12,242 nucleotides of DNA, taken from the NCBI GenBank assembly GCA_937961295.1, contig CALGOK010000103.1, positions 1-12,242 of the forward strand. The letters run 5' to 3'. The notes under the pieces are model-generated. The model saw nothing but the letters and a program-made list of their open reading frames with translations. It did not search any database and had not been told where the DNA came from. Source of the DNA: an uncultured Gemmatimonadota bacterium (GTDB lineage: Bacteria > Gemmatimonadota > Gemmatimonadetes > Gemmatimonadales > GWC2-71-9). Positions 1-9,304 of the stretch are shown piece after piece (position 1 is the first letter of the stretch; each line of letters begins with the position of its first letter). The position numbers and the translations under genes are program-made.

Positions 1-1232
1 GAGGGCCGCTTCTCGATCGCGCCGACGGCGCGGATCGCCACCTGCGGCTGGTTGATCACCGGCGTGCCCACGTAGGTGCCGAACCCGCCCGGGTTGGTGA
101 TCGTGAAGGTGCCGCGCTGGATGTCCTCCGGCGCCAGCTTCTTGCCCCGCGCGCGCTCGGCGAGGTCCTGGATCGCCCGCGCCACGCCGAGCAGCGACAG
201 CTCGTCGGCGTGCCGGATCACCGGCACGATCAGGCCCCAGTCGAGCGCGACCGCGATGCCGAGGTTGATGTCGCGGCGGTAGATGGTGTTGTCACCCGAC
301 ACCGCGGCGTTGATCACAGGGTGCTTGCGCAGGTTCTGCGCGATCGCCTTGGCGACGAACGCCAGGTACGTCAGGTTCACGCCGCGCTCGGCGTATTCCG
401 CCTTGAGCTTCTTGCGCACCGCGGCCACGTGGCTGTAGTCGATCTCGATCAGCGAGTTGACATGCGCCGACACCCGTCGCGACAGCACCATGTGATCGGC
501 AGTGAGCTTGCGGATCCGGCTCCACGGCTCGACCCGGTCGCCCTCCCAGGCCTCGACCTGCGGCGACGGCGCGACCCGTGACGGTCCTGCGCCGGGCTGC
601 GCAGCCGCTGGCGGTGCGGAAGAGCCTGCCCCCGACTCGGCCGGCGCAGGCGCCGCCGCCGGCTTCGCCCCGCTGTCGAGGTAGTCCAGCACGTCCTGCT
701 TGGTCACCCGGCCGGCACTGCCGGTGCCGGGGATCGCCGCCAGGTCGAGCCCGTGCTCCTCGACCATCTTGCGAACCAGCGGGGTCGACTTTTGTTGCAG
801 CCGCTCTTCCGCGGTCCCGGCCTGCGCCGGCTGCCGCGCCGCGGGCGGCGCGGCCGATCCGGCCTCCTCCTTCGCCGCTGTCTTTGCCGGTGCCGACTCC
901 TTGGCGGGCTCCGGCTTGGCCGGTTCCGGCGCCTTCTCGGAGGCCCCGCCGGCCCGCTTCGCAGGAGGCGGGGCGGACGCGGCGGCAGCCGCGTCCGTCT
1001 CGATCCGGGCCACCACGGTGCCCACCGCCACCGTCTCGCCCTCCTGCACCAGCACCTCGACCAGCGTGCCGGCGTTGGGCGCGGGGATCTCGGCGTCGAC
1101 CTTGTCGGTGGAGATCTCGAAGATCGGCTCGTCGCGCTTGACCGCGTCGCCGACCTGCTTGATCCACTTCGACATCGTGCCCTCGGCGATCGACTCGCCC
1201 ATCTGCGGCATGATCACGTCAACCTTGGCCAT
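1..1232 (-). CDS. 2-oxo acid dehydrogenase E2 (dihydrolipoamide acyltransferase), 3' end missing
   Basis: This is the E2 core subunit, which takes the acyl group from E1 on a swinging lipoyl arm and passes it to CoA. 410 residues are visible. The lipoyl domain spans residues 1-78, with Lys44 in the ISTDKVDAEIP motif as the lipoylation site. An Ala/Pro/Glu/Lys-rich linker follows to about 147. The E1/E3-binding domain (STPLVRKMVEEHGLDL...GSAGRVTKQDV) is at 149-186, then a second Ala/Pro linker. The acyltransferase domain starts near 230 (VEPWSRIRKLTADHM) and is cut after NQPQVAIRAVGAIEKRP. The C-terminal 40-50 residues, including the catalytic DHRxxDG, lie outside the window. The ATG start has an AGAGGA ribosome site 8 nt upstream and sits 25 nt after E1 beta. 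Single-lipoyl E2s of this type serve pyruvate or branched-chain substrates, and the substrate cannot be told from sequence. No E3 gene is visible. Confidence 0.95.
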   Translation of the reverse strand, partial: MAKVDVIMPQMGESIAEGTMSKWIKQVGDAVKRDEPIFEISTDKVDAEIPAPNAGTLVEVLVQEGETVAVGTVVARIETDAAAAASAPPPAKRAGGASEKAPEPAKPEPAKESAPAKTAAKEEAGSAAPPAARQPAQAGTAEERLQQKSTPLVRKMVEEHGLDLAAIPGTGSAGRVTKQDVLDYLDSGAKPAAAPAPAESGAGSSAPPAAAQPGAGPSRVAPSPQVEAWEGDRVEPWSRIRKLTADHMVLSRRVSAHVNSLIEIDYSHVAAVRKKLKAEYAERGVNLTYLAFVAKAIAQNLRKHPVINAAVSGDNTIYRRDINLGIAVALDWGLIVPVIRHADELSLLGVARAIQDLAERARGKKLAPEDIQRGTFTITNPGGFGTYVGTPVINQPQVAIRAVGAIEKRP

Positions 1233-1257
1233 CCCCCAAGTCCTCTCGATTCCGTCG

Positions 1258-2235
1258 TCAGTAGGCGGCGAGCCAGCGGCTCGCGCGCACGATGTCCGAA
1301 GTCTGCGGGAGGACGAAGTCCTCCAGCGGCGGCGCGTACGGCAGCGGCACGTCGTGCGCCGCCACCCGGCGCACCGGGGCGTCCAGCCACTCGAAGCACT
1401 GCTCGTTGATCCGCGCCGTGATCTCCCCGGCGATCCCGCCGGTGACCGTGTCCTCGTGCACGAGGAGGACGCGGTTGGTCTTCTGCACCGACGCGACGAT
1501 CGCCGCGTCGTCGATCGGCAGCACGGTGCGCAGGTCGAGCACCTCCACCTCCAGGCCGTCCTCGCGCGCCAGCTGCTCGGCCGCCTCGAGCGCCTTGTGC
1601 ACCGTCGCCGCGTAGGTCACGATCGTCAGGTCGCGCCCCGCGCGGGCGATCCGCGCCTTCCCCAGCGGCACCACGTGCTCCGGCGGCGGCGACGGCGCCT
1701 TGATCCGCCGGTACAGGTACTTGTGCTCGAAGAAGAGCACCGGGTCGTCGTCGCGGATCGCCGCCTTGAGCAGCCCCTTGGCGTCCTCCACCGTGGCCGG
1801 GTAGGCGATCTTGATCCCGGGGGTGTGCAGGAACGCCGCCTCGGGGTTCTGCGAGTGGAACGGCCCCCCCCGAACGTAGCCGCCCGAGGGGCCGCGCACC
1901 ACGATCGGGCACGGCAGGAACGCCCGGTACCGCGCCGTGGCCGAATAGTTGGTCAGCATGTCGTAGGCGCAGGAGATGAAGTCGATGAACTGCATCTCCA
2001 CCACCGGACGCATGCCGTAGTGCGCCATCCCCGATGCCGCGCCCACGATGCCGGCCTCGCTGATCGGGGTGTCGATCACCCGATCGGCGCCGAACCGCTC
2101 CTGCAACCCGTCCGTCGCCTTGAAGGCGCCGCCGTAGCGCCCGATGTCCTCGCCGAGCAGGACCACCGACTCGTCCCGCTCCATCTCCTCGGCCAGCGCC
2201 TCGCGCACCGCCTCGACCAGGGTGATCTCAGCCAT
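1258..2235 (-). CDS. 2-oxo acid dehydrogenase E1 component, beta subunit
   Basis: This is the beta subunit of the alpha2-beta2 thiamine-diphosphate E1, which decarboxylates the 2-oxo acid and reductively acylates the E2 lipoyl group. It has 325 residues, the usual family length. Visible hallmarks are LVEAVREALAEEM at the N-terminus, GEDIGRYGGAFKAT (28-41), and TPISEAGIVGAASGMA, where Glu60 is the residue expected to contact the aminopyrimidine of ThDP. Also present are PIVVRGPSGGYVRGGPFHSQNPEA, FFEHKYLYR, and the C-terminal transketolase-like domain (VLDLRTVLPID, LLVHEDTVTGGIAGEI). The ATG overlaps the last 8 nt of the alpha gene (ATGGCTGA), which suggests translational coupling. A GGGGGA ribosome site lies 6 nt upstream. 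The frame extends upstream as an open shadow of the alpha gene, but homology begins at this ATG. Assignment to pyruvate or branched-chain E1 is open. Confidence 0.96.
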   Translation of the reverse strand: MAEITLVEAVREALAEEMERDESVVLLGEDIGRYGGAFKATDGLQERFGADRVIDTPISEAGIVGAASGMAHYGMRPVVEMQFIDFISCAYDMLTNYSATARYRAFLPCPIVVRGPSGGYVRGGPFHSQNPEAAFLHTPGIKIAYPATVEDAKGLLKAAIRDDDPVLFFEHKYLYRRIKAPSPPPEHVVPLGKARIARAGRDLTIVTYAATVHKALEAAEQLAREDGLEVEVLDLRTVLPIDDAAIVASVQKTNRVLLVHEDTVTGGIAGEITARINEQCFEWLDAPVRRVAAHDVPLPYAPPLEDFVLPQTSDIVRASRWLAAY

Positions 2236-3289
2236 CGTGGGTCCCCCACGAGGCCGGACGCTCGTGCGCCTCGACCGCGCGCGCCGCGTCGCCCCGGTAC
2301 CAGAGCACCGGCATCGCCGGCGGCTCCGCATACACCCCCACCAGCGCGTCCGGTCCGTCGCACGCCGGCGAGGCCTCGGCCTCGTCGGTCGCCGCGTCGA
2401 CTTGCGCCGCCACCTCGGCGTCGATCGCGGCGAGCGTCTCCGCGGAAACCCCGAACTCTGTGGTGAGCCGCGCCGCATAGCGGTCGATCGGGTCATTGGT
2501 GGCGGCCCACTGCTCGATCTCGCCCTCGGGGACGTAGCTCTGGTTGTCGTGCTCCGCGTGACCCTTCCGCCGGTAGGTCATCATCTCGAGCAGCGTGGGG
2601 CCCTCGCCCGCGCGGGCGCGCGCCACCGCCTCGCGGGTCACGCGCAGCACCTCGAGCACGTCGTTGCCGTCGGCGCGCACCCCCGGGATGCCGTACCCCG
2701 CCGCCTTGTCGGCGAGCCGCTCGGCGGCGCACTGCATCCGGGTGGGGGTGGAGTACGCGTAGCCGTTGTTCTCCACGATCACCACCAGCGGGCAGCGCTG
2801 CACGGCGGCGAAGTTGATCCCCTCGTGGAACGCCCCGGTGCTGGTCGCCCCGTCGCCGACGTACACCAGCCCCACGCGCGGCTCGCGCCGGATCCGGAAC
2901 GTCAGCGTGATCCCCGCCATCACGGGGACCAGGTCGCCGAGGTGCGAGATCTGCCCCACGAAGTGGCGGTCGGTCACGTCGCCGAAGTGGATGTTGAGCT
3001 CGCGACCGCGGGTCGGCGAGTCGCCCTTGGCCATGTACTGGCGGAGTACCTCGAGCGGCGTGGCGCCCTTGACCAGCATCGAACCGAGGTTGCGGATCAG
3101 CGGCGAGAGGACGTCGGTGCGCTCCAGCGCATACGCGCTCCCCACCGCACACGCCTCCTGGCCCAGCGAGCGGAACAGGCCGCCCACCACCTTGGTCTGG
3201 CGATAGAGCGCGACGAGCCGCTCCTCGAGGGTGCGGGTGAGGCGCATCCAGCGATAGAGCGCGAGCAGTTCGTCAGTGGGAGGAGACAC
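2228..3289 (-). CDS. 2-oxo acid dehydrogenase E1 component, alpha subunit
   Basis: The alpha subunit carries the Mg-ThDP pyrophosphate site of the E1 heterotetramer. 353 residues are counted from the chosen GTG. The ThDP motif is complete: Gly145-Asp146-Gly147 is followed after 26 residues by Asn174-Asn175 (VENNGYAYSTP). The family helix DELLALYRWMRLTRTLEERL is at the N-terminus, followed by SLGQEACAVGSAYAL, and YRRKGHAEHDNQSY lies towards the C-terminus. The frame stays open further upstream to a GTG at 3385, but those 32 extra residues would be encoded by the heptamer repeat array and are not family-like, so GTG 3289 is preferred. It has no clear Shine-Dalgarno sequence. The next in-frame ATG (3247) would delete the conserved first helix. 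It overlaps E1 beta by 8 nt and heads the E1 alpha-E1 beta-E2 block. Whether it has its own promoter or is read through from upstream is unresolved. Confidence 0.94.
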   Translation of the reverse strand: MSPPTDELLALYRWMRLTRTLEERLVALYRQTKVVGGLFRSLGQEACAVGSAYALERTDVLSPLIRNLGSMLVKGATPLEVLRQYMAKGDSPTRGRELNIHFGDVTDRHFVGQISHLGDLVPVMAGITLTFRIRREPRVGLVYVGDGATSTGAFHEGINFAAVQRCPLVVIVENNGYAYSTPTRMQCAAERLADKAAGYGIPGVRADGNDVLEVLRVTREAVARARAGEGPTLLEMMTYRRKGHAEHDNQSYVPEGEIEQWAATNDPIDRYAARLTTEFGVSAETLAAIDAEVAAQVDAATDEAEASPACDGPDALVGVYAEPPAMPVLWYRGDAARAVEAHERPASWGTHDG

Positions 3290-3326
3290 GGAAGCCGGAT
3301 CAGGTGAAGGTGAAGATGGTCGGTGC

Positions 3327-3396
3327 GAGATTCGCGACTGGAGATTCGAGATTCGAGACACCCGAGGCCTCGAATCTCCAATCACGAGTCGCGAGT
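3327..3396. repeat. Inverted array of heptanucleotide repeats
   Basis: The intergenic DNA upstream of E1 alpha parses cleanly into ten consecutive 7-mers. In order these are GAGATTC, GCGACTG, GAGATTC, GAGATTC, GAGACAC, CCGAGGC, CTCGAAT, CTCCAAT, CACGAGT and CGCGAGT. The left half follows a GAGATTC consensus. The right half is its inverted counterpart in shifted register. As a result, 3339-3350 and 3369-3380 form a perfect 12-bp inverted repeat with an 18-nt loop, and interrupted pairing continues outwards to about 3327/3392. The transcript from the inositol genes could fold here. No U-tract follows, so this is not a typical intrinsic terminator. It resembles heptamer short tandem repeats known from some bacterial genomes, but membership of a known family is not claimed. 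Confidence 0.75.
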
Positions 3397-3404
3397 CTCC
3401 GCTC

Positions 3405-3695
3405 CTAGTACGCGCCCCGCAACTCGTGCTCCGGCTCGGCCATCACGTGCACCTCGCCGAGGTAGCGCTTGGCGAGCTTGTCGAGCTCGCTCTCCCCGGG
3501 CTGGTCGGTGCGCACCGTGACCAGCGTGTAGTGGCCGCCTTCGGGCGCCGCGGTGACCGCGACCGACCCCAGCCCGCCGCTCCAGCTGCGGCGGCGGGGC
3601 CCCTCGGTCACCGGCGCCAGCCGCGCGCCGAACACCTCGGCGGCGCGGGCCATCGCCGCATCGGGCGAGACGGAGGTGCGATGGAAGTACTTCAT
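3405..3695 (-). CDS. Conserved-looking small protein of unknown function (96 aa)
   Basis: No family is recognised. The protein has 96 residues, no signal peptide and no membrane segment, with a likely alpha-beta fold. An N-terminal MKYFHRTSVSPDAAMARAAEVFG stretch looks like strand plus helix. Two or three strands follow (SVAVTAAPEG, HYTLVTVRTDQ), then a helix (GESELDKLAKRYLGEV) and a charged tail. It has no cysteine, zinc motif or obvious catalytic set. Reality as a gene is supported by its place. The ATG is 7 nt after the inositol-3-phosphate synthase stop, and the GAGG ribosome site overlaps that stop codon (TGAGG, then CGCCC, then ATG), so the two are probably co-translated. That context hints at a role near inositol phosphate or lipid metabolism, but this is guilt by association only. 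Confidence 0.75.
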   Translation of the reverse strand: MKYFHRTSVSPDAAMARAAEVFGARLAPVTEGPRRRSWSGGLGSVAVTAAPEGGHYTLVTVRTDQPGESELDKLAKRYLGEVHVMAEPEHELRGAY

Positions 3696-3702
3696 GGGCG
3701 CC

Positions 3703-5031
<1,329 letters not shown>

Positions 5032-5035
5032 TGCG

Positions 5036-5683
5036 TCAGTCCTTTCCGAGAGTCGATGCGCCGGGCGTGGCGGTGATCCGGTGCACGTGCACGAACCGCT
5101 GCCCGACGGTGATGACCGACAGCACCGTGAGCGCGGCGACGATCGCCGTGAGCACGAGCCCTTCGGGTCCTGCACCCACCAACGCGGTGGGCAGCCCCAG
5201 CAGCAGGATCCGCTCCGCCCGCTGCGCCACCCCCACCTTGCACTCCAGTCCCAGTCCCTCGGCCCGCGCGCGCATGTACGACACCAGCAGCGCCGCCAGC
5301 ACGCCCACCATGCAGAGGATCACCGCCGCCTCGCGCCAGCGGATCCCCGGCTCGTGCATCAGGTACGCGGCGATCCCGATGAACGAGGCGCCGTCCCCCA
5401 CGCGGTCGAGGGTCGAGTCGTAGAACGCCCCGAACTTCGAGGTCCGCGCCGCCTGCCGGGCCACCTGCCCGTCGAGGGTGTCCACCACCCCGGAGACGAG
5501 GATCAGCCAGCCCCCCACGGCGATCCAGCCGATGCCGTAGGCCACCGAGGAGGCGAGGATCACCAGCGCCCCGATGGTGGTCAGGGTGTTGGGAGTCACC
5601 CCCGCCCGCACCAGCCACCCCACCAGGGGAGCCGTCGAGCGCAGGTACCCCCGCTCCACCGCCGCCGGCACCAGCTTGGTCAC
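5036..5683 (-). CDS. CDP-alcohol phosphatidyltransferase, probable phosphatidylinositol phosphate synthase
   Basis: This integral membrane enzyme moves a phosphatidyl group from CDP-diacylglycerol to an alcohol. The family signature DxxDGxxARx8GxxxDxxxD is complete at residues 68-93 (Asp68, Asp71, Gly72, Ala75, Arg76, Gly85, Asp89, Asp93). About five or six hydrophobic segments are visible, for example TLTTIGALVILASSVAYGIG, AVILCMVGVLAALLVSYM and LTAIVAALTVLSVITV. The SYMRARAEG...QRAERILLLGLP segment resembles actinobacterial phosphatidylinositol phosphate synthases. With MIPS directly downstream, inositol phosphate is the most likely acceptor, which is an inference. The GTG (MTKLVPAAVERGYLR...) gives 215 residues and follows GGAGG closely (3 nt). 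GTG 5710 and TTG 5779 are also in frame. The latter overlaps the -35 of the promoter proposed here and would translate a GC hairpin as PPPPFVGGG, so it is disfavoured. Confidence 0.88.
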   Translation of the reverse strand: MTKLVPAAVERGYLRSTAPLVGWLVRAGVTPNTLTTIGALVILASSVAYGIGWIAVGGWLILVSGVVDTLDGQVARQAARTSKFGAFYDSTLDRVGDGASFIGIAAYLMHEPGIRWREAAVILCMVGVLAALLVSYMRARAEGLGLECKVGVAQRAERILLLGLPTALVGAGPEGLVLTAIVAALTVLSVITVGQRFVHVHRITATPGASTLGKD

Positions 5684-5713
5684 GCGCCTCCGAACCCCAC
5701 GGGTCCACACGGA

Positions 5714-5741
5714 GCCGCCGCCCACGAAGGGGGGCGGCGGC
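5714..5741 (-). other. GC-rich hairpin in the leader of the inositol-lipid transcript
   Basis: Positions 5714-5723 and 5732-5741 are perfect 10-bp complements (GCCGCCGCCC / GGGCGGCGGC) around an 8-nt loop. With the promoter proposed just upstream on the minus strand, this stem would form at the very 5' end of the mRNA, 30-60 nt before the GTG start. A 5' stem could stabilise the transcript or tune translation. It could also be an orphan remnant of a terminator. No U-tract is present. Confidence 0.5.
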
Positions 5742-5750
5742 GAGGCCGAA

Positions 5751-5779
5751 AACTTAACGGCCGTTCCAAGGGGGAGCAA
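5751..5779 (-). promoter_or_regulatory. Candidate sigma70-type promoter with a 10-bp palindrome, for the phosphatidyltransferase operon
   Basis: Read on the minus strand, TTGCTC (5779-5774) and TAAGTT (5756-5751) are separated by 17 nt, with TA...T of the -10 and TTG of the -35 conserved. This would start transcription near 5744. The perfect palindrome AACGGCCGTT (5756-5765) abuts the -10 inside the spacer and could be an operator. This is assigned by eye only. In DNA this GC-rich an A/T-containing hexamer pair is less likely by chance, but still unproven. Confidence 0.35.
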
Positions 5780-5809
5780 CGACTGGCGGGGCGACTAGGA
5801 CCGGGGGTT

Positions 5810-5834
5810 GTCACCCCGAGCGCAGCGCGGGGAC
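5810..5834 (+). repeat. GTCACCCCGAG...CGGGGAC hairpin element
   Basis: This short stem-loop (CCCCG at 5814-5818, CGGGG at 5828-5832, flanked by GTC and AC) closely matches the GTCATCCCGAGCGNAGCGAGGGATC pattern that recurs between genes in many environmental bacterial genomes. The CCCCG/CGGGG arms here look like compensated substitutions of that pattern. Only one copy is in the window, so repetition across this genome is inferred and not seen. Confidence 0.4.
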
Positions 5835-5845
5835 GGCAGCCGGAC

Positions 5846-5875
5846 TTGGCGGTTCCCCCCTCGGCGCGGTACCCT
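5846..5875 (+). promoter_or_regulatory. Weak candidate promoter for the kinase gene, possibly giving a leaderless mRNA
   Basis: TTGGCG (5846-5851) and TACCCT (5870-5875) are 18 nt apart. The -10 ends only 7 nt before the kinase ATG, so transcription would begin at or beside the A of the start codon. The kinase ATG has no Shine-Dalgarno sequence in front of it (GCGGTACCCTACGTCAG), which fits a leaderless message. Both hexamers are imperfect, so confidence is low. Confidence 0.27.
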
Positions 5876-5882
5876 ACGTCAG

Positions 5883-7280
<1,398 letters not shown>

Positions 7281-7294
7281 CGAGGATGCGCCGC

Positions 7295-9271
7295 ATGCGA
7301 CACCCGATCGGACTCGCGAGCTTCGTGCTGACCCTGGCCGCCTGCGCCTCGAGCTCCAGCGACGCCCCGCCGGAGGCCATCGTGGTCGTCAGCGACTCGC
7401 TCGGCATCCCCTACGGCGTCGCGGCGATCTCGCCCGACGGCCAGCGCCTCGCCTGGGCCCGAACGGTGGACGGCAAGAGCGCCATCTTCGTCTCGTCACT
7501 CGACGGGAGCGATGCAAGACAGCTCACCAGCGGGGTGTGGGACTCGGACCCGAAGTGGTCCCCCGACGGCCGCTGGATCGCCTACGAGGCGGAGTCGCCG
7601 GGCTACGACGTGATGGTGGTGTCGGCCGACGGCGGCGAGCCGCGCCAGCTCACCGCCGGCGTGGACCGCGACCAGCCCGTGGGATGGTTGGCTGACGGCA
7701 GTGCAGTGGTGGTGTTGCGGCAAGGCGCCGGCGGCGAGCGCACCATGCTCGCCCCGTTCGATGGCTCTCCGGTTCGCCAGCTCACCCCCAACCTGCCGGG
7801 CGCCCAGAACGCGTATCCCTCCCCGGACGGAACGATGCTGGCGTTCGAGGTCCACCGCGGCGATGGCGACCGCACCATCTGGCTGATGGACCACCCCGGC
7901 GGTGAGCCGCGCCAACTCACCCATGACGGGTTCGAGGATCCCGAGACCGATGCGATGTGGTCTCCCGACGGCAGGTACCTGGTATACGAGTCGCGACGCA
8001 CCGGCACCCGCGACCTCTGGATCGCCGACGTGACCTCGGGGGAGTTGCGGCAACTGACCACCGACGTCAACGACGACTTCAGCCCCCAGTGGTCGCCGGA
8101 CGGCCGTCACCTCGCGTTCCTGTCCAATCGCGGCGGGCAGCACGACATCTGGGTCGTCCCGGCGGCCGGGGGCGCCCCCGCCCGGATCACCAGCGATGCC
8201 GCGATCGAGGGACGGCCGGAGTGGAACGCCGACGGAACCGCCCTGTACTTCCTGCGGCAACTCGATGACACCGAGCTGCTGCGCTTCCCGGTGGAGGGCG
8301 GCGAGGCGCAGACCCTCGTGGCGTGGCCGGGTTTCAGCATCGAAAACCTCGACCTCTCCCCCGATGAGAGCTCGATCGTATTCCAGTCCGCCCGCAGCGG
8401 GAGGCCAGACCTCTGGACCGTCAGTGCGTCCGGTGGGGAGCCCGCGCCCTTCGCACCGAGCCAGGCCGGCTCCGTCTTCGCCACCTACTCCCCGGATGGG
8501 ACCCAGGTGCTGTTCCTCTCCGATCGCGCCGGGACGATGGACCTCTGGGTCGCCGGTGCTGATGGCAGCGAGCCACGCCGGCTCACCACGGGGCCATCCG
8601 CCGAGTCCTGGATGGCATGGTCGCCCGATGGGGCGCGGATCGCGTTCGCCTCGGACCGGGACGTGGCGGGGGCAGACCTCTGGGTGATGGCGAGTACCGG
8701 AGGCGAGGCGACCAGGCTCACCAGCGGCAACTTCCGGCCCGAATGGCTCGACTGGTCGCCCGACGGCACCCAGATCTACTTCATCGGTGACCGGCCGGGC
8801 GGTGGCCGGGAGCTGTACCGGATCTCCGCAGGCGGGGGTGCGCCCCAGGGGTTGGGTGCCACGTCGCAGGTGGACAACAGTCACCTCTCGCCCGACGGCA
8901 GGCGGCTGGCCTACAGTTCGTTCGAGGGGGGGTGGTCGTACATCGACCTGTTGCCAGCCGCCGGAGGCGCGCCGCGACGACTCTCCGATCGCGCCGAGGC
9001 GATCTTCCAGCCCTTCAGCATCTGGTCACCCGACGGCGCGACACTCGCCGCGATGGACCTGGACTTCGCGGCCAACCGGGACGCGTTCGACATCCTGCTC
9101 ATCGAGGTCGCCACAGGCTCCTCGCGGCGCCTGACGAACACGCCGCGGCGCAACGAAGTGCCGCAGCACTTCACTCGTGATGGTCGCGAGCTGTTCGTGG
9201 TGGCGTCGACGACCTCGAATGAAATTCGCAAGGCAAGCGTGGGCGGGCTGCTCGGCGGTCCGACGGAGTAG
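7295..9271 (+). CDS. PD40 (WD40-like) double beta-propeller lipoprotein
   Basis: A 658-residue exported protein. The N-terminus MRHPIGLASFVLTLAAC is a lipoprotein signal with an LAAC lipobox (Cys17), followed by a Ser-rich tether. From residue 45 to about 635 there are 14 PD40 strands with SPDG or degenerate forms at a period near 45 residues, for example WSPDGRWIAY, WSPDGRHLAF, YSPDGTQVLF, WSPDGTQIYF and LSPDGRRLAY. Variants are WLADGSAVVV, WNADGTALYF, LSPDESSIVF and FTRDGRELFV. Between them lie DLWV- and RQLT-type strands. The fold resembles the TolB propeller, with no peptidase or other C-terminal domain. The chosen ATG has GAGG 9 nt upstream. ATG 7286 (three residues more) and GTG 7277 (4-nt overlap with the kinase stop) are alternatives. 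Location is probably periplasmic, membrane-anchored. The likely role is ligand or protein binding, possibly with the neighbouring kinase. Confidence 0.9.
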   Translation: MRHPIGLASFVLTLAACASSSSDAPPEAIVVVSDSLGIPYGVAAISPDGQRLAWARTVDGKSAIFVSSLDGSDARQLTSGVWDSDPKWSPDGRWIAYEAESPGYDVMVVSADGGEPRQLTAGVDRDQPVGWLADGSAVVVLRQGAGGERTMLAPFDGSPVRQLTPNLPGAQNAYPSPDGTMLAFEVHRGDGDRTIWLMDHPGGEPRQLTHDGFEDPETDAMWSPDGRYLVYESRRTGTRDLWIADVTSGELRQLTTDVNDDFSPQWSPDGRHLAFLSNRGGQHDIWVVPAAGGAPARITSDAAIEGRPEWNADGTALYFLRQLDDTELLRFPVEGGEAQTLVAWPGFSIENLDLSPDESSIVFQSARSGRPDLWTVSASGGEPAPFAPSQAGSVFATYSPDGTQVLFLSDRAGTMDLWVAGADGSEPRRLTTGPSAESWMAWSPDGARIAFASDRDVAGADLWVMASTGGEATRLTSGNFRPEWLDWSPDGTQIYFIGDRPGGGRELYRISAGGGAPQGLGATSQVDNSHLSPDGRRLAYSSFEGGWSYIDLLPAAGGAPRRLSDRAEAIFQPFSIWSPDGATLAAMDLDFAANRDAFDILLIEVATGSSRRLTNTPRRNEVPQHFTRDGRELFVVASTTSNEIRKASVGGLLGGPTE

Positions 9272-9277
9272 ACCGCC
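9254..9277. terminator. Weak hairpin at the convergent gene junction
   Basis: GGCGGTC (9254-9260) and GACCGCC (9271-9277) form a 7-bp perfect stem with a 10-nt loop that contains the end of the propeller gene. The two convergent genes are only 33 nt apart, and this is the only stem visible there. No T-tract follows on either strand, so intrinsic termination is doubtful. Confidence 0.3.
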
Positions 9278-9304
9278 ACCCAGGCGTCGGCATTTCGCTC
9301 GCGC

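Noticed and set aside
700..2466. Long plus-strand open frame opposite E1 beta and E2
   Set aside because: It is antisense to two genes with strong family motifs. The translation is low-complexity Arg/Gly/Ala with no domain.
3290..3385. N-terminal extension of E1 alpha to GTG 3385
   Set aside because: The added residues (SRISNLQSRIS type) are a translation of the heptamer repeats and precede the normal E1 alpha start helix.
3327..3396. CRISPR array
   Set aside because: Units are 7 bp with no spacers, and the repeats invert halfway. No cas genes are present.
5684..5779. TTG 5779 as the phosphatidyltransferase start
   Set aside because: It would make the promoter and GC hairpin coding (PPPPFVGGG), and homology-like sequence starts only near TKLVPAAVERGYLR.
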